Source: Actinokineospora alba
GTDB lineage: Bacteria; Actinomycetota; Actinomycetes; Mycobacteriales; Pseudonocardiaceae
NCBI RefSeq assembly: GCF_004362515.1
Contig: NZ_SNXU01000001.1
Span: 5,766,001-5,830,000 of the forward strand
Direction of reading: 5' to 3'
DNA length: 64,000 nucleotides
Shown here: one piece after another, positions 54,709-64,000 of the stretch
Layout of the letters: each line of letters begins with the position of its first letter
Numbering within the stretch: position 1 is the first letter of the stretch
Program-made: the position numbers and the translations under genes
The notes under the pieces: model-generated
Databases searched by the model: none
Told to the model about the DNA's origin: nothing
The model's input: the letters and a program-made list of their open reading frames with translations, nothing else

Positions 54709-54726
54709 CATGAAGTTCGCTTCATG
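54709..54726. promoter_or_regulatory. Inverted repeat in the divergent promoter
   Basis: CATGAAG (54709-54715) and CTTCATG (54720-54726) pair across a TTCG. It lies in the AT-richer 153-base gap between the STAS gene and the gene at 54765, about 40 bases before the GTG of the latter. It could be an operator for that gene product or a small hairpin. Confidence 0.4.
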
Positions 54727-54764
54727 GCAAGAGCAGGCGACAATTTTGGGGAGGTGGAGCGCTC

Positions 54765-55148
54765 GTGCCCTACGTCGACGCGCTGTGCACCCTGCTGGAG
54801 CGGCTGATCCGCGAACGGCAGGCCGAACCCGACCACCCGACTGACCTGCTGGGCGAGGTGGTGCCGCAGCTGCGCACCGTGCTGGCCCAGGCAGGCCACC
54901 ACGACACGCCCGACCCGAGAGCCGCGGCCGAGCCCGACAACGACACCGAGGTCGATCCGGGCGCCGCACTGGCGGTGGTCTCCGCCGCGAGAGCCGCCCA
55001 GGAACACCTGGCCTCCATCGAGCGCGCGGCCGCGGCCATCGCCCGCGACAGCGGCATCACCCTGCGCAGACTCGCCGACGCGGCGGGCATCACCGAACGC
55101 GCCGCGGCCGACCGCTACAAGAAACCGGTCTCCTCCGGCCGGACCTGA
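54765..55148 (+). CDS. Small protein with a putative C-terminal HTH
   Basis: This 127-residue protein begins at a GTG with GAGGTGG upstream. Its N-terminal half is helical (PYVDALCTLLERLIRERQ), the middle is acidic and Pro-rich, and residues about 87-120, AIARDSGITLRRLADAAGITERAAADRYKK, have the spacing of a helix-turn-helix. I do not recognise the family. Divergence from a STAS gene suggests a role in the same stress circuit. Confidence 0.65.
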   Translation: MPYVDALCTLLERLIRERQAEPDHPTDLLGEVVPQLRTVLAQAGHHDTPDPRAAAEPDNDTEVDPGAALAVVSAARAAQEHLASIERAAAAIARDSGITLRRLADAAGITERAAADRYKKPVSSGRT

Positions 55149-55256
55149 CCTTCGGGGCCCGCGAGGTCCACTGTGGAGTCCGCACTTCCGGTCACGAGAC
55201 GGACCGGAATCGCCGATATTCACCCGATCGGGCCGTCCGTGCCGCAGAATGCCGCC

Positions 55257-55760
55257 GTGCGCATCCGACTTGCCTTGATCGCCTGCCCCCTCTTGATCGC
55301 GGGCTGCACTACGACGGTGGCCGGGACGGCCGCTCCAGCGCCGCCGAGGCCGCTCAAGTCGTCGATCATCGCGGTGGACGTGGGCGACTGGGTGGACACC
55401 GGTCAGGGGTTGCGGTTCGTGGTCGAGAAGATCGAGGTCGACCCCAAGTGCACCGCCGAGAAACCGCTGCCGCTGGGCCGCAACCGGCACCTGGTGGTGT
55501 TGACCGTCGCCGTCGAGACGGGGGCCGGGTTCGTCAAGCGGTCGGACACCCCGGTGTGGGACACCTTCCTGACCTACGGGCCGTACGGGTTCGACACCCT
55601 CATCAGCTCCGCCGGGCCGCGGTGCTTCCCGCAGGAGCAGTCGATCCACTGGAGCGATCCCAAGCCGAACGGGAGATACCGGGGCAAGGTCGTGGTCGAG
55701 ACGTACTCGACCGAAGGGCTGGTCGTCCACAAAGACTGGAAGTGGGCATACCCCGGCTGA
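55257..55760 (+). CDS. Putative lipoprotein
   Basis: This 167-residue protein has a lipoprotein signal MRIRLALIACPLLIAGC, with the lipobox LIAG-Cys17, then a Thr/Ala/Pro-rich spacer and a folded domain (VDVGDWVDTGQGLRFVVEKIEVDPKC). The domain has Cys near residue 65 and 130, perhaps a disulfide, and resembles the DUF4352-like immunoglobulin fold of secreted lipoproteins. The start GTG at 55257 is chosen because the signal starts there; the frame upstream to 55173 is not a signal. Confidence 0.72.
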   Translation: MRIRLALIACPLLIAGCTTTVAGTAAPAPPRPLKSSIIAVDVGDWVDTGQGLRFVVEKIEVDPKCTAEKPLPLGRNRHLVVLTVAVETGAGFVKRSDTPVWDTFLTYGPYGFDTLISSAGPRCFPQEQSIHWSDPKPNGRYRGKVVVETYSTEGLVVHKDWKWAYPG

Positions 55761-55947
55761 CGTCACCGGTGGCGCGATCGGGTGATTTCGCCGTCACCCG
55801 AAGAGCTACCTCCGCGCTGATCTCGTTGCCTCCCGCCGACGCGACCTGTCACCGTCGAGCGGTCTCGTCGGGAGGTGAGTCGTCGGACGGACGGACTGGC
55901 CGGGCGGACCACCGGTCATCCCGCGGCCCCGGGCGAACCCGCACGTC

Positions 55948-56568
55948 GTGCGCCTGGTCGGCGCCGGGGTGCTGCGCGCCGTCCTGGCCGCCGGGCTCGC
56001 CGCCCTGGGGTGGACCTGCGTGCGCGACCCGGCCGGGTTGGCGGTCTGCGCGGCGGTGATCGTCCACGAGCACGGGGTGCTGTCGAGCGACCTGGTCGCC
56101 GAGTGCGTCGCCCACGCGATGCCCACGGTGGTGGTGGGTTCCGTCCGGTGCCCACGGGAGCTGATCATCGCCGTGCGCGCCGGGGCGACCAGCGTCGTCG
56201 ACCGCGACCTGCCGGTCCCCGAACTCCTCGCCGCCGTGCAGCAGGGACTCACCGACACCTCGCGCCACGGGGCGCTGGTGGAGGGCCTGCGCCTGCGGAT
56301 GCGCCTGCAGGAGCGCCTCGACCGGCTCACCCCGCGCGAACGCACTGTGCTGACCGACCTGGCCGCGGGCCTGGCGGCGGCCGAGATCGCCCACCGGGAA
56401 CATGTGAGCCTCACGACCGTGCGCACGCACATCCGGTCGATCCTGCTCAAGCTCAACGTCTCGTCCCAGCTGGCCGCGGTCGCCGCGGGACGGGCGGGCT
56501 GGCGGGAGCTGAACCTGCCCGACCATGCCGTCCATGCCCGCCAAGCCGTTGCCGGTCATCAATTTTGA
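55948..56568 (+). CDS. LuxR-type regulator with degenerate receiver
   Basis: This 206-residue protein has a C-terminal LuxR helix-turn-helix (LTPRERTVLTDLAAGLAAAEIAHREHVSLTTVRTHIRSILLKLNV, residues 131-175) and a receiver-like front half. Where response regulators have the acceptor Asp, this one reads AVIVHEHGVLSS, with His, so phosphorylation is unlikely, but the fold is kept (TVVVGSVRCPRELIIAVRAGATSVVDRD). The start GTG at 55948 lacks a clear ribosome site. It lies 83 bases before the two-domain gene at 56652 and may control it. Confidence 0.78.
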   Translation: MRLVGAGVLRAVLAAGLAALGWTCVRDPAGLAVCAAVIVHEHGVLSSDLVAECVAHAMPTVVVGSVRCPRELIIAVRAGATSVVDRDLPVPELLAAVQQGLTDTSRHGALVEGLRLRMRLQERLDRLTPRERTVLTDLAAGLAAAEIAHREHVSLTTVRTHIRSILLKLNVSSQLAAVAAGRAGWRELNLPDHAVHARQAVAGHQF

Positions 56569-56651
56569 CGATGCCGGGCGCGCACGGACGGCCACACACT
56601 TGCCGGACGCGCGGCCGCAGGGACCGTGCCCACACCCCCGAGGAGACACCC

Positions 56652-58088
56652 ATGTGCAGGACGTTGAACGTGGCAGGCGTGACCATGGCGAACTGGCCCG
56701 GCGTCATGGTCCTCAAGTCCGACGGCCACGGCGGCTTCGTTCAGGACGACGAGTGGAACTGGTCCAGGGAGATCCACTGGCACTACGAGGTCGCGTCCTT
56801 CGACGAAGGGTCCTACTGGGTTCCGGCCTCCAGCCACCCGCCGCGCTGGTGGGACAAGGTGCTCATCGAGGGCGACGCTCCGACGTCCGGCACGAAAGTG
56901 AATCCCAAGGGCACGGAGTACAGACCCAACGGCGTGTTCATCTGGATCCCAGCCCTCCCGCCCCAGGTCGGCCCCGGCAAGACCGACAACAAGGTCAAGT
57001 GCGACCCGCCGAAGTCGGCCCCCGTGGTGACAGCCTCCGCGCCCGGCGGCGACGGCGTCGCCTCGGGCAATGGTCTCGCCGCCGCGGGGAACGGTGCCGC
57101 GGGCCCGGTCTCCCCCACCCCACCGGTCTCCCCGACCGGCGGGGGCATCGAATTCGCCCGACAGCGGCTCAACACGATCCTCGCCCAGCCCACCGTGCTC
57201 GCCGCCGACACGGGAGGCAGCGCGTTCCAGGACTCCGACGGCCTGATCTCGTTCGTCAACCTCTCCTCGGACCTGGTGAACCACAGCCCCGCGTACAAGA
57301 CCGGGACCGCGGTGTTCGACAAGATCGCGAACTTCATCTCGACGCTGCGCATCAAGACCTTCGCCGCGATGCAGAAGGGAATCATCCAACCGCTGCAGGG
57401 TGACACGCCGCCCGCCACGCAGTGGGACGCGTCGGTCACCCACGTCATGCAGCACCTGCTGCAGGAGTCGGGCGGGCTCACCGACTACTCCATCACCCAG
57501 GAGACCTACTCCGACACCCAGGTCCTCGCCGAGTTCAGCACCAGCTTCATCAAGCTCTTCTTCGACGCCGTCACGGTGCCCAGCTCCATCATCAGCGGCA
57601 TCTCCACCTTCATCTCCGGCGTCGGCAAGTCGCTGCAGCTGGGCTGGGACAACAGGCAGCGCGACTACCAGGTCGCCCTCCTCGGCCAGTGTCACGAGGC
57701 CGTGCAGGAGAACTCGGACGGCGCCCCCGTGTACCGGTACTTCCCGAAGCTGAAGTACTACTTCCTCCGGGTGTCCAGCTCGCAGACCGAGTTCACCTCG
57801 GACTGCGCGACGGTTCGGAAGATCACGTTCAACTTCCAGTACGAGTACTACGTCACCGCCGTGGCGGCGGCGGTGCTGGACACGACGACCGCCGACTACA
57901 AGAGCTTCACCGATTTCCTGAACACCGCCCAGACCGCCAACTACACGGACGCGAAGGACAAACTCAACGCCATCCTGAACGGCACGGTGTCGGACGGTCC
58001 GAGTCATCAGCTGAGCACCTTCAACGTCGACCTCGGCGCCTACCCCTCGATGCAGGCGACGCCGAGCAGGCGGCTGGTGCCCGCCTGA
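56652..58088 (+). CDS. Two-domain protein of unknown function, toxin-like
   Basis: This 478-residue protein has no signal peptide. Residues 1-115 are Trp-rich (NWSREIHWHYEVASF, SHPPRWWDKVLIEG) and Cys-poor. A Gly/Ala/Pro-rich linker spans about 118-165. Residues 165-470 include a hydrophobic, amphipathic stretch FIKLFFDAVTVPSSIISGISTFISGVGKSLQLGW near 300, then Tyr-rich strands (RYFPKLKYYFLRVSS, NFQYEYYVTAVA). I do not recognise the family with certainty; the C-terminal part faintly resembles the Evf-type or pore-forming bacterial virulence domains. GAGGAGA precedes the ATG. It follows a degenerate LuxR regulator. Confidence 0.7.
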   Translation: MCRTLNVAGVTMANWPGVMVLKSDGHGGFVQDDEWNWSREIHWHYEVASFDEGSYWVPASSHPPRWWDKVLIEGDAPTSGTKVNPKGTEYRPNGVFIWIPALPPQVGPGKTDNKVKCDPPKSAPVVTASAPGGDGVASGNGLAAAGNGAAGPVSPTPPVSPTGGGIEFARQRLNTILAQPTVLAADTGGSAFQDSDGLISFVNLSSDLVNHSPAYKTGTAVFDKIANFISTLRIKTFAAMQKGIIQPLQGDTPPATQWDASVTHVMQHLLQESGGLTDYSITQETYSDTQVLAEFSTSFIKLFFDAVTVPSSIISGISTFISGVGKSLQLGWDNRQRDYQVALLGQCHEAVQENSDGAPVYRYFPKLKYYFLRVSSSQTEFTSDCATVRKITFNFQYEYYVTAVAAAVLDTTTADYKSFTDFLNTAQTANYTDAKDKLNAILNGTVSDGPSHQLSTFNVDLGAYPSMQATPSRRLVPA

Positions 58089-58094
58089 CCGCCG

Positions 58095-58125
58095 ACCGGC
58101 GTCGGGCGACACCCGACGCCGGTCA
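58095..58125. terminator. Bidirectional hairpin between convergent genes
   Basis: A perfect 13-bp stem (GACCGGCGTCGGG at 58095-58107 with 58113-58125) with loop CGACA lies between the gene ending at 58088 and tetR. Its right arm covers the tetR stop codon. It should end both transcripts. Confidence 0.7.
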
Positions 58126-58722
58126 GTCGGCCGCGTAGGCCCGGAACAGCGTGCGGTAGGCGCGTTCGGCGGTGTCCACGTCGTCGGGGCGCGGGGACAC
58201 GAGGTGGTGGAGGGTGAATCCCTCGGCCATGGCGGCGAAGGCCCGGGCACCGTCAGCGGGCCTCGCCGCGCCCGCCGCGCGCAGGGCGGCTTCGGCCACG
58301 CCGTGGATGGTGTCGATGATCCGGGCCAGTGCTTCCGACCGGTCGGGTGAGCGCGCCGCTTGGAGCAGTACCTCGTAGCGGGCCAGTTCGAGGGACGGCG
58401 GGAACAGGGTCAGCAGTTCGGCGACGTGGCGGGCGATGTCGTCGGGGCGCACCCTGGCGGCCGCGAGGTCGGCGGCCAAGGCGTCGAGCCGGGCGATGAG
58501 GTCGTCCGCGGCGAGTTGGAGAGCCTCGACACCGAGTTGCTCGATCGTGCCGAAGAAGTACGACACGGACGTGTAAGGGACGCCCGCCCGCTCGGTGACG
58601 GCGCGGTGGGTGACCGCGGCGACGCCCTGTTCGGCCGCGATCTCGATGGCGGCGCGCAGCAGCTGCTCGCGGCGCTGCTCCCCCTTGGCGTAGCGCTTGT
58701 CCGGGTGTGGCACGGACACCAC
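58123..58722 (-). CDS. TetR-family repressor
   Basis: This 199-residue regulator has a standard TetR HTH: REQLLRAAIEIAAEQGVAAVTHRAVTERAGVPYTSVSYFFGTIEQL, residues 18-63. The C-terminal domain carries no special motif. Several GTG codons (58722, 58719, 58713) could start it; the likely start is within the operator palindrome and may be leaderless. It is divergent from an amidase and overlaps their shared operator, so it probably represses itself and the amidase. Confidence 0.88.
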   Translation of the reverse strand: MVSVPHPDKRYAKGEQRREQLLRAAIEIAAEQGVAAVTHRAVTERAGVPYTSVSYFFGTIEQLGVEALQLAADDLIARLDALAADLAAARVRPDDIARHVAELLTLFPPSLELARYEVLLQAARSPDRSEALARIIDTIHGVAEAALRAAGAARPADGARAFAAMAEGFTLHHLVSPRPDDVDTAERAYRTLFRAYAAD

Positions 58723-58764
58723 GGTACGCCAATCTTGTAGATACCTTCAAGATTGGCGTACCGT
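58721..58764. promoter_or_regulatory. TetR operator, 17-bp arms
   Basis: ACGGTACGCCAATCTTG (58721-58737) and CAAGATTGGCGTACCGT (58748-58764) are a perfect inverted repeat around the 10-base spacer TAGATACCTT. It covers the beginning of tetR and ends 7 bases before the amidase start. The AT-rich spacer may hold the -10 element of one or both promoters, so binding would block them. Confidence 0.85.
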
Positions 58765-58771
58765 GGAGCGC

Positions 58772-60193
58772 GTGACCACACCATCGACACCCCGACCGCC
58801 GCTGGTGCACGCCTTCGGTGACGACGCACTCGGCGACCACGACGCGGTCGCGCTCGCCCGCCTGGTCCGCGACGGCGCGGTCAGCGCCCAGGAACTCGCC
58901 GACGCGGCGCTCGCCCGGGCCCGGCGGGTCGAGCCGCTGCTCAACGCCATCGCCTGCGAACCGGACGCTCCGCGCGTCGCGCCGGAAAAGACTGGCGCGC
59001 TCTACGGCGTGCCCACCTTCGTCAAGGACAACACCGACTTGCGGGGCCTGCCGACCAACCACGGCAGTGAGGCCTACACCGCCGCGCCCGCGAAGAAGGA
59101 CGGCGCCTACGCCACCCAGTACCTCAGCACCGGGCTGACCGTGGTGGGCAAGTCCCGGCTGCCGGAGTTCGGGCTGAACGCCACGACCGAGTTCATGACC
59201 GGGGAACCGGCCCGAAACCCTTGGCACACCGACCATTCCGTCGGCGCGTCGTCGGGTGGTTCGGCCGCGCTCGTCGCCTCGGGTGTCGTGCCCATCGCCC
59301 ACGCCAACGACGGCGGCGGGTCGATCCGGATCCCGGCGGCCTGCGCCGGACTCGTCGGACTCAAGCCGACCCGGCACCGGCACGTCGACGGCGAACAGGC
59401 GCGTCGGCTGCCGATCAACATGGTCTCCGAGGGCGTCCTCACCCGCACTGTCCGCGACACCGCGGCCTTTCTCGCCGCCGCGGAGGACCACTGGCGCAAC
59501 CCGGCTCTCCCGCCGATCGGCCTGGTGGACGGTCCCGCCCAGCGAAGGCTGCGGATCGGCCTCGTACTCGACCCGATCAAGGGCACGCTCGACGAGCACA
59601 CCCGCGCCACGGTCGAGAACACCGCTCGGCTGCTGGAGAAGGCGGGCCACCACGTCGAGCCGATCGACTTGCCCGTCACCGAGCAGTTCGCGGCGGACTT
59701 CCTGCAGTACTGGGGTTTGCTCGCCCAACTCGCGGTGGACACCGGCAAACTCACGTTCAACCGGAGCTTCGACCGGCAGCGCGTCGACGGGCTCACCCGG
59801 GGCCTGCGCGGACACCACCGCGCCAACTTCCGCCGCACACCGGGCGCACTGCGCCGCCTGCGTCGCATACCCGGCGTCTACGCGGACCTGTTCGCCCGCC
59901 ACGAACTCGTGCTGTCACCGGTGCTCGCGCACACGACCCCGCGCCTCGGCCACATCAGCCCGACCGTCGACTTCGACGACCTGCTCGACCGCCTGACCGA
60001 CTACGTCGCCTACACCCCGCTGAACAACATCGCGGGCACCCCGGCGATCTCCCTGCCCCTGGGCATGACGCCCGCGGGCCTGCCGATCGGCGTGCACCTC
60101 AGCGCCGCCCACGGGGACGAACGCACCCTGCTCGAAGTCGCCTACACCCTCGAAGCCGAACACCCCTTCCCCAGAATCCACACGGAAGTCTGA
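58772..60193 (+). CDS. Amidase-signature family enzyme
   Basis: This 473-residue hydrolase has the amidase signature GASSGGSAALVASGVVPIAHANDGGGSIRIPAACAGLVGLKP (residues 160-205) with the Ser-cisSer-Lys triad: Lys in PTFVKDNTDL near 85, Ser in GASSGGS and the nucleophilic Ser in DGGGSIRIP. It hydrolyses an amide. The start is GTG at 58772 or 58763; neither has a strong ribosome site. Controlled probably by the divergent TetR. Confidence 0.9.
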   Translation: MTTPSTPRPPLVHAFGDDALGDHDAVALARLVRDGAVSAQELADAALARARRVEPLLNAIACEPDAPRVAPEKTGALYGVPTFVKDNTDLRGLPTNHGSEAYTAAPAKKDGAYATQYLSTGLTVVGKSRLPEFGLNATTEFMTGEPARNPWHTDHSVGASSGGSAALVASGVVPIAHANDGGGSIRIPAACAGLVGLKPTRHRHVDGEQARRLPINMVSEGVLTRTVRDTAAFLAAAEDHWRNPALPPIGLVDGPAQRRLRIGLVLDPIKGTLDEHTRATVENTARLLEKAGHHVEPIDLPVTEQFAADFLQYWGLLAQLAVDTGKLTFNRSFDRQRVDGLTRGLRGHHRANFRRTPGALRRLRRIPGVYADLFARHELVLSPVLAHTTPRLGHISPTVDFDDLLDRLTDYVAYTPLNNIAGTPAISLPLGMTPAGLPIGVHLSAAHGDERTLLEVAYTLEAEHPFPRIHTEV

Positions 60194-60272
60194 AACCCGC
60201 GCGCACCAGCGCCGAAGAGCAGGTCGTCGGCTGACCATCCCGCTATCCTGGCCCGCGGAGACAGGGGGATCC

Positions 60273-61172
60273 GTGGATTTCGACAGCAAGCGCGCGTGGG
60301 CGCGAATGCCCCAGGTCAACGGGGTCAACAAGAACAGGAGCAGGCTCGCGCAGCAGCGCGGCTGGCAGTTCGCCGAGCAGGCGCCGGAACTGCTCGACCG
60401 CTGGCCGGTGCTGCCCTTCACCCAGCGCGGCGACATGCGGCTGGTCTACGGGGCGCTGAGCGGGATCTGCGACGGGCTGTCGTTCACGATGTCGGACTTC
60501 ATGCGCAGGCAAATGGTGATCAACAAGCAGGTTTACGGAATGACCTTCAACCAGCACGACAAGATGGTCACCGACTCCGTGTGGGTGGTGCGACTACCCG
60601 CGCCCATGCCGTTCTTCCAGATCACCTCACGCGACCAGGTGTATTTCGACATCGACGACAGCCCCCACCCGACGACGGGCGACCGCAAGTTCGACAAGCG
60701 GCACCAGCTCGTCGACACCGACCCCCACGTCGCCGCTCAGGTGCTCACCCCCGGTGTCATGGCCACCGTGCGGGAAGCCCGGCTCGGCACCTGGACCCTG
60801 CTCGGCACCGAGCTTGTGTACGCGGAGAACTGCTATCTCGGCGGCACCGGTCCGAACAAAGTGGTGGAGACACTGGGGAAACTCGCCATGCTGGTCTCCC
60901 AGCTCCCGTTCCACCTCGGCGGCGGACAACCCGCGCCGCAGGCTTACCCCCAGCCCGGTTATCCGCAGCCGCAGCCCACCTATCCGCCGCAGCAATACCA
61001 GCGGCCTGCCTACCCGCCGCAGCATCACCCGGGCTACCCGACCCAACAGCCACCGGCCCATTACCCGCCTGCCCAATATCCGCAGCCGGGCTATCCGCAG
61101 CCGTTCCAGCAGATCGGGTATCCGCCGCCTCCCGGCCACGGCTACCCGGCAGGTCCTCCACCGTCGCGCTGA
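60273..61172 (+). CDS. Protein of unknown function with Pro/Gln/Tyr-rich tail
   Basis: This 299-residue protein starts at GTG 60273 with AGGGGG before it. Residues 1-215 form a folded part (WQFAEQAPELLDRWPVLPFTQRG, RLVYGALSGICDGLSFTMSDFM, FFQITSRDQVYFDIDDSPHP, GTELVYAENCYLGG) and the last 80 residues are a repeat-like tail of Tyr-Pro-Pro, Gln-Pro-Gly-Tyr and Pro-His groups. No signal or membrane segment. Tails like this occur in actinomycete proteins that bind membranes or WW/SH3-like partners; the function is unknown. Confidence 0.7.
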   Translation: MDFDSKRAWARMPQVNGVNKNRSRLAQQRGWQFAEQAPELLDRWPVLPFTQRGDMRLVYGALSGICDGLSFTMSDFMRRQMVINKQVYGMTFNQHDKMVTDSVWVVRLPAPMPFFQITSRDQVYFDIDDSPHPTTGDRKFDKRHQLVDTDPHVAAQVLTPGVMATVREARLGTWTLLGTELVYAENCYLGGTGPNKVVETLGKLAMLVSQLPFHLGGGQPAPQAYPQPGYPQPQPTYPPQQYQRPAYPPQHHPGYPTQQPPAHYPPAQYPQPGYPQPFQQIGYPPPPGHGYPAGPPPSR

Positions 61173-61235
61173 CTGCCGCTCAGGAAGCGGGACAAGCACG
61201 GGAAGCGACCAGCCCTTGAATTACGGGGAGGCGGA

Positions 61236-61598
61236 CTAGTCCCACGCCATGGCCCGGCTGAATGCGTCCGCTTCCGCGAGAATCGCTGCCTCCCTGTCGG
61301 ACCCGGGAGTCAGCGTCACCCCGGCCCGCTCCAGCATCACCACCGATGGGAGCAGGACACCGCGCATCAGGGCGTGGGCCACCGGGTGTCGGGTCGACCC
61401 CCACTCCTTCAGCAGGCCCTCGGTGAACCGCTGGAATATCGGCACATCCACCGCGCAGGTGTCGTCCTGGCCCGGTGTCAGACCGCTGGGAACCCGCATC
61501 AGGTCCGCCGCGTTCTGGGCGGCGGGCAGATACCACTGCGCCGACCGGAGCGACGGATTCCACACCGTATTCCCCGCGACCTCGAAGAAGTAGCTCAC
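61236..61598 (-). CDS. Small conserved protein, DUF6086-like
   Basis: This 120-residue protein starts at GTG 61598. It has MSYFFEVAGNTVWNPSLRSAQWY, VPSGLTPGQDDTCAVDVPIFQRF and EWGSTRHPVAHALMRG, which in my recollection resemble the DUF6086 family of actinomycetes, though I cannot verify it. No function is known. No upstream ribosome site is obvious. It lies directly after the katG terminator on the same strand. Confidence 0.6.
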   Translation of the reverse strand: MSYFFEVAGNTVWNPSLRSAQWYLPAAQNAADLMRVPSGLTPGQDDTCAVDVPIFQRFTEGLLKEWGSTRHPVAHALMRGVLLPSVVMLERAGVTLTPGSDREAAILAEADAFSRAMAWD

Positions 61599-61612
61599 CG
61601 GGGAAACCTAGA

Positions 61613-61647
61613 TGTCCAGGTCGGCCGTCGCGCGGCCGACCTGGACA
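61613..61647 (-). terminator. Hairpin after katG
   Basis: A perfect 15-bp stem (TGTCCAGGTCGGCCG at 61613-61627 with 61633-61647) with loop TCGCG starts 7 bases after the katG stop. It should separate katG from the small gene at 61598. Confidence 0.8.
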
Positions 61648-61653
61648 CCGGGG

Positions 61654-64000
<2,347 letters not shown>

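Overview
The window is high-GC DNA with actinomycete habits: GTG and TTG starts, 4-base ATGA/GTGA overlaps, LAL-type LuxR, PucR, ROK and PadR regulators, RNase J and furA-katG. A Pseudonocardiales-like filamentous actinomycete fits, but nothing here fixes the genus. No tRNA, rRNA, CRISPR array, transposase or phage gene was seen.

0-20 kb is a nearly complete purine-to-glyoxylate pathway in two + strand blocks. Block 1 (16-3436) is glycerate kinase, allantoinase, allantoicase. Block 2 (9726-19999) is a tight ten-gene run: OHCU decarboxylase, HIU hydrolase, uricase, xanthine dehydrogenase FAD and FeS subunits, 8-oxoguanine deaminase-like amidohydrolase, molybdenum subunit, an NCS2 permease fused to an OHCU-decarboxylase-like domain, guanine deaminase, and XdhC. 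A PucR regulator faces block 2, with a perfect 16-bp palindrome between them. Guanine, 8-oxoguanine and xanthine would converge on urate and run through allantoin to ureidoglycolate plus urea; glycerate kinase would assimilate the glyoxylate. Between the blocks sits an unrelated three-gene operon (4300-8045): FemAB/GNAT-like acyltransferase, ATP-grasp-like enzyme and MFS exporter, which looks like a minimal uncharacterised metabolite system.

20-31 kb holds prfC, rnj (RNase J), a DoxX-like protein, two exported proteins including a 1281-residue GH101 endo-alpha-N-acetylgalactosaminidase, a divergent ROK regulator and a methyltransferase. 31-40 kb holds two unrecognised proteins, a PadR/membrane-protein pair, an EEP-family hydrolase, VOC and NAD-binding proteins, and a LAL regulator, then an 847-base gene-free stretch with 42-bp tandem repeats and a nested palindrome.

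40-54 kb is rich in secreted hydrolases (two penicillin-binding-protein-like serine hydrolases, M6 metalloprotease, S15 peptidase, S8 subtilase) with PucR-like and XRE regulators. The M6 and S15 genes share a long three-part promoter motif. 54-64 kb holds a STAS protein, small regulators, a lipoprotein, an unusual two-domain toxin-like protein, a TetR/amidase pair with a 17-bp-arm operator, and the furA-katG pair.

The strongest unusual signals are: (1) a 140-bp hairpin element in two copies with covarying stems, both at convergent gene ends; (2) the permease-OHCU fusion in which both catalytic positions are changed; (3) the promoter motif shared by two secreted peptidase genes; (4) the FemAB/ATP-grasp/MFS operon; (5) the nested palindrome near 40 kb.
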